Shown here: positions 5,862 through 7,679 of the stretch, piece by piece
Layout of the letters: each line of letters opens with the position of its first letter
How positions within the stretch are numbered: the stretch's first letter is position 1
Origin: Methanomicrobiales archaeon
Lineage (GTDB): Archaea; Halobacteriota; Methanomicrobia; Methanomicrobiales; Methanoculleaceae
Direction: 5' to 3'
DNA: 7,679 bases
NCBI GenBank assembly: GCA_012510335.1
Contig: JAAZIF010000008.1
Coordinates: forward strand, 1-7,679
Translations under genes and position numbers: made by a program
The notes under the pieces: model-generated
Told to the model about the DNA's origin: nothing
The model's input: only the letters and a program-made list of their open reading frames with translations
The model's database searches: none

Positions 5862-7079
5862 ATGGATGGCCTGAAGGGTAAATCGGTCTATATCGAGAGC
5901 TACGGCTGCACATACAATCATGCCGACACCCGGAGGCTTGAGGCGATACTGATGGATCTGGGGTGCAGATTGGCCGGGCCTGATGAGGCGGACGCTGTGA
6001 TCATAAACACCTGCACGGTGATCGAAGCGACCGAACGAGAGATGCTCCGGCGCCTGAAGGCCTTCGCCGACCGGGATCTCTACGTGACCGGGTGCATGCC
6101 TCTCGTCCAGATGGATCTCATCAGCCCGGTCTGCACCCCCCACATCATCCATCCCGATGAGATCCATGAACGCGCCGGCAGCGTCGGGAGCAGGGGCTCC
6201 GGGGCGATCGGCGTTGTCCAGGTGGCGAGTGGGTGTGTCGGCCGGTGTAGTTACTGCATCACCCGTCTCGCGCGGGGAAGCCTCAGGAGCGTGCCGGCCG
6301 GGGATATACTCGATGCCGTCAGGCGTCTCGTCGCGTCAGGTGCCTTTGAGATCCAGCTGACCGGGCAGGATTTGGCGGCCTGGGGGCTTGATCGGGGGGA
6401 GACGCTACCCGATCTACTCCGGGAGATCACCGATATACCTGGAGAGTTCGCCATTCGCCTGGGGATGATGAACCCGGCCTCGGTACTCAGGATCCTCGGT
6501 CCACTCATAGACGCCTGTGCGAGCACCAGGATATTCCAGTTCCTCCACATACCCGCCCAGTCCGGCGCGGATACCGTCCTTGACCGGATGAAACGCGGCT
6601 ATCATGCGGCCGACGTCATCGAGATCGTCGACTCTTTCCGGGAGCGGTATCCTGATATGATGATATCATCCGACTTCATCACCGGGTTTCCCGGGGAGAC
6701 GGACGAGGAGTTCGAACAGACGCTCACTCTCCTCCGGCGCGCGGGGTTTGTGAAAGTAAACATAACCCGCTACTCCCGGCGGCCCGGCACACCCGCCGCT
6801 ACACTTAAAGACCTCCCCGAGCGGATACGGAAAGACCGATCCCGGAGGCTGCTCGCTGAAACGAACCGGATCTACGATGCCTATAGCGACCGCTGGATCG
6901 GCCGGGAGACTGCGATCGTCGCGACCGAGAAGAACAGGCCCGGCACGACCGTCTGCCGCAGCCCCTCCTATCTGAACGTCATCATACGAGAGGATCTCCC
7001 GTTCGGGTTCTCCGGGCGGGCGGTTATCACGGAAAACCGACGCCACTACGTCATAGGCGAGCTCCTGCAGGATATTTAG
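5862..7079 (+). CDS. tRNA t6A37 methylthiotransferase (radical SAM, MtaB/e-CDKAL1 type)
   Basis: This 405-residue enzyme adds a methylthio group to N6-threonylcarbamoyladenosine at position 37 of ANN-decoding tRNAs, giving ms2t6A. Three domains are visible. The N-terminal MTTase domain has cluster cysteines at 16 (ESYGCTYN), 51 (INTCTV) and 78 (VTGCMP). The radical SAM domain carries SGCVGRCSYC with the CxxxCxxC ligands at 125, 129 and 132, plus QLTGQD and FLHIPAQSG downstream. The C-terminal TRAM-like domain covers about 345-405. YGCTYN and the overall length point to the archaeal/eukaryotic CDKAL1 branch rather than bacterial MiaB. I chose the ATG at 5862 because conserved sequence starts there; in-frame GTGs at 5790 and 5814 are alternatives, the latter suiting a leaderless message. 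It is divergent from the NAD operon, with no functional link apparent. Confidence 0.93.
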   Translation: MDGLKGKSVYIESYGCTYNHADTRRLEAILMDLGCRLAGPDEADAVIINTCTVIEATEREMLRRLKAFADRDLYVTGCMPLVQMDLISPVCTPHIIHPDEIHERAGSVGSRGSGAIGVVQVASGCVGRCSYCITRLARGSLRSVPAGDILDAVRRLVASGAFEIQLTGQDLAAWGLDRGETLPDLLREITDIPGEFAIRLGMMNPASVLRILGPLIDACASTRIFQFLHIPAQSGADTVLDRMKRGYHAADVIEIVDSFRERYPDMMISSDFITGFPGETDEEFEQTLTLLRRAGFVKVNITRYSRRPGTPAATLKDLPERIRKDRSRRLLAETNRIYDAYSDRWIGRETAIVATEKNRPGTTVCRSPSYLNVIIREDLPFGFSGRAVITENRRHYVIGELLQDI

Positions 7080-7123
7080 CCCGCCCGAAAATTTTTCTCT
7101 CCGGAGGCATCAACCTGTTTACC
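7080..7123 (+). promoter_or_regulatory. Putative promoter and operator of the DtxR-family gene
   Basis: The 44-base gap contains GAAAATTTTTC (7087-7097), a palindrome with five-base arms around one T, about 30 bases before the ATG, so it could serve as a TATA box for a leaderless message. Next to it is the perfect palindrome CTCCGGAG (7099-7106). Symmetric sites beside a regulator's own start suggest autoregulation, which is inference. GGAGG at 7103-7107 lies 16 bases before the ATG, too far for a normal Shine-Dalgarno. Confidence 0.35.
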
Positions 7124-7582
7124 ATGCAGGGGATCATGGGGGACGAACTCTCCCCGAGGAAGGCCGAGTACCTCAAGTACATATACACGCAGGACGGTGT
7201 CGTAAAGACGACCGATATCGCCGCCCACTTCTCTGTCGCGCCATCGACGGTGACAAAAGCACTTTTAGATATTGCAAGCGCCGGATATATCGAGCACTCC
7301 CCCTACCACGGTGTGAGGCTCACGGCTCACGGCACAGACTACGCGCGGTTCCTCTTCCGGCGCCACCGCATAGTTGCCCTGGTGCTCAGTCGTCATGGGC
7401 TCAAACCCGCCGAGGCCTGCATGGAGGCAAAGAAGATCGAGCAGTGCATCTCGCGGGATATCACAAACAGGATCTGCACGTCTCTCGGGCACCCTGTGAT
7501 GAGCGTCTGCGGGGAGATCGAGCATGATCGGGGCTGCTGTTCCCCTGAGAACCGGAAGAGTTTAGACCCACACCAAACCTGA
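7124..7582 (+). CDS. DtxR/MntR-family metal-dependent transcriptional regulator, atypical ligands
   Basis: A 152-residue protein with the DtxR layout. Residues 8-70 form the winged helix-turn-helix (SPRKAEYLKYIY, then TTDIAAHFSVAPSTVTKALLDIASAGYIEH, wing HGVRLTAHG); residues 71-125 are the helical dimerisation and metal-binding domain, including the conserved RRHR (79-82). DtxR/MntR proteins repress metal-uptake genes when bound to Fe2+ or Mn2+. Without gaps, EAKKIEQCIS aligns with EGIEHHLS of MntR: E106 is kept, but the MntR E99 position is K103 and the E-H histidine is Q107. Six cysteines (99, 108, 118, 129, 138, 139) include a Cys-rich tail, SVCGEIEHDRGCC, where related proteins often have a CPHG motif. 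The metal or signal sensed may therefore differ. ATG at 7136 is an alternative start. It is followed after 11 bases by a lipoprotein gene, probably its operon partner. Confidence 0.88.
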   Translation: MQGIMGDELSPRKAEYLKYIYTQDGVVKTTDIAAHFSVAPSTVTKALLDIASAGYIEHSPYHGVRLTAHGTDYARFLFRRHRIVALVLSRHGLKPAEACMEAKKIEQCISRDITNRICTSLGHPVMSVCGEIEHDRGCCSPENRKSLDPHQT

Positions 7583-7593
7583 GGAGAAGAACC

Positions 7594-7679
7594 ATGAGAT
7601 CACAGCGTAAAGGCGTTGCCGCCCACCTCACTCTCGCTTTTATATTCTTCCTGCTGGCAACATTTGCGGCCGGCTGCAC
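7594..7679 (+). CDS. Lipoprotein gene, 3'-truncated by the window end
   Basis: ATG at 7594 is preceded by GAGGAG (7581-7586), seven bases upstream, which overlaps the regulator's stop codon. The 28 complete visible codons encode a typical lipoprotein signal peptide: basic MRSQRKG, a hydrophobic core LTLAFIFFLLATF, and a lipobox AAGC whose cysteine (residue 28) would be lipidated. The mature protein is outside the window. Lipoproteins directly after a DtxR gene are often substrate-binding proteins of metal ABC transporters; that identity is inferred from context only, and another surface lipoprotein is possible. Confidence 0.75.
   Translation, partial: MRSQRKGVAAHLTLAFIFFLLATFAAGC

Noticed and set aside
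5753..5863. N-terminal extension of aspartate dehydrogenase by 37 codons
   Set aside because: The Rossmann motif begins at the internal ATG (5752), the extension resembles no family sequence, and it would cover the divergent promoter.
1..7679. CRISPR arrays, tRNA or rRNA genes, insertion sequences, phage or attachment sites
   Set aside because: I looked for regularly spaced direct repeats, cloverleaf segments, transposase-like proteins and terminal inverted repeats and saw none; the only tandem repeat is the coding HEAT array.

Overview
The window looks like chromosomal DNA from a methanogenic archaeon, most likely of the order Methanomicrobiales (Methanoculleus-like). The evidence is indirect: GC-rich coding DNA, archaeal TATA boxes and short or absent leaders instead of bacterial -35/-10 promoters, a CitG-like protein next to a DUF447 protein, an archaeal-type (e-CDKAL1) tRNA methylthiotransferase, and an aspartate-dehydrogenase route to NAD. 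The genus is inference from recalled family distributions; no database was searched. I see no rRNA, tRNA, CRISPR array, transposase or integrase.

Layout. (1) 1-1013, plus strand: the 3' part of a triphosphoribosyl-dephospho-CoA synthase (CitG) family gene, overlapping a DUF447 flavin-reductase-like gene. (2) 1014-1334: AT-richer DNA without a confident gene. It holds two TATA boxes and a well-paired hairpin followed by a T run, which together could be a small RNA or a structured leader. (3) 1335-1772, plus: a single-domain fasciclin (FAS1) protein. (4) 1773-2174: about 400 bases without a supportable gene. (5) 2175-2717, minus: a protein of five exact 31-residue HEAT-like repeats, divergent from an unrecognised 138-residue protein at 2807-3223. 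(6) 3238-5752, minus: a compact operon for de novo NAD synthesis, transcribed in the order aspartate dehydrogenase, nadA, nadC. (7) 5862-7079, plus: a radical-SAM tRNA methylthiotransferase, divergent from the NAD operon and perhaps sharing one TATA-like element with it. (8) 7124-7679, plus: a DtxR-family regulator with substituted metal ligands and extra cysteines, followed 11 bases later by the start of a lipoprotein gene that runs off the window.

Functionally, the NAD operon is complete from L-aspartate to nicotinate mononucleotide: aspartate dehydrogenase makes iminoaspartate without oxygen, NadA condenses it with dihydroxyacetone phosphate on a 4Fe-4S cluster to give quinolinate, and NadC converts quinolinate to nicotinate mononucleotide. 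The methylthiotransferase modifies t6A37 of tRNA. The DtxR-lipoprotein pair resembles a regulator placed before a metal-uptake operon, but the lipoprotein's identity cannot be read from 28 residues. The places most worth a second look are the hairpin region at 1139-1247 and the atypical DtxR protein.
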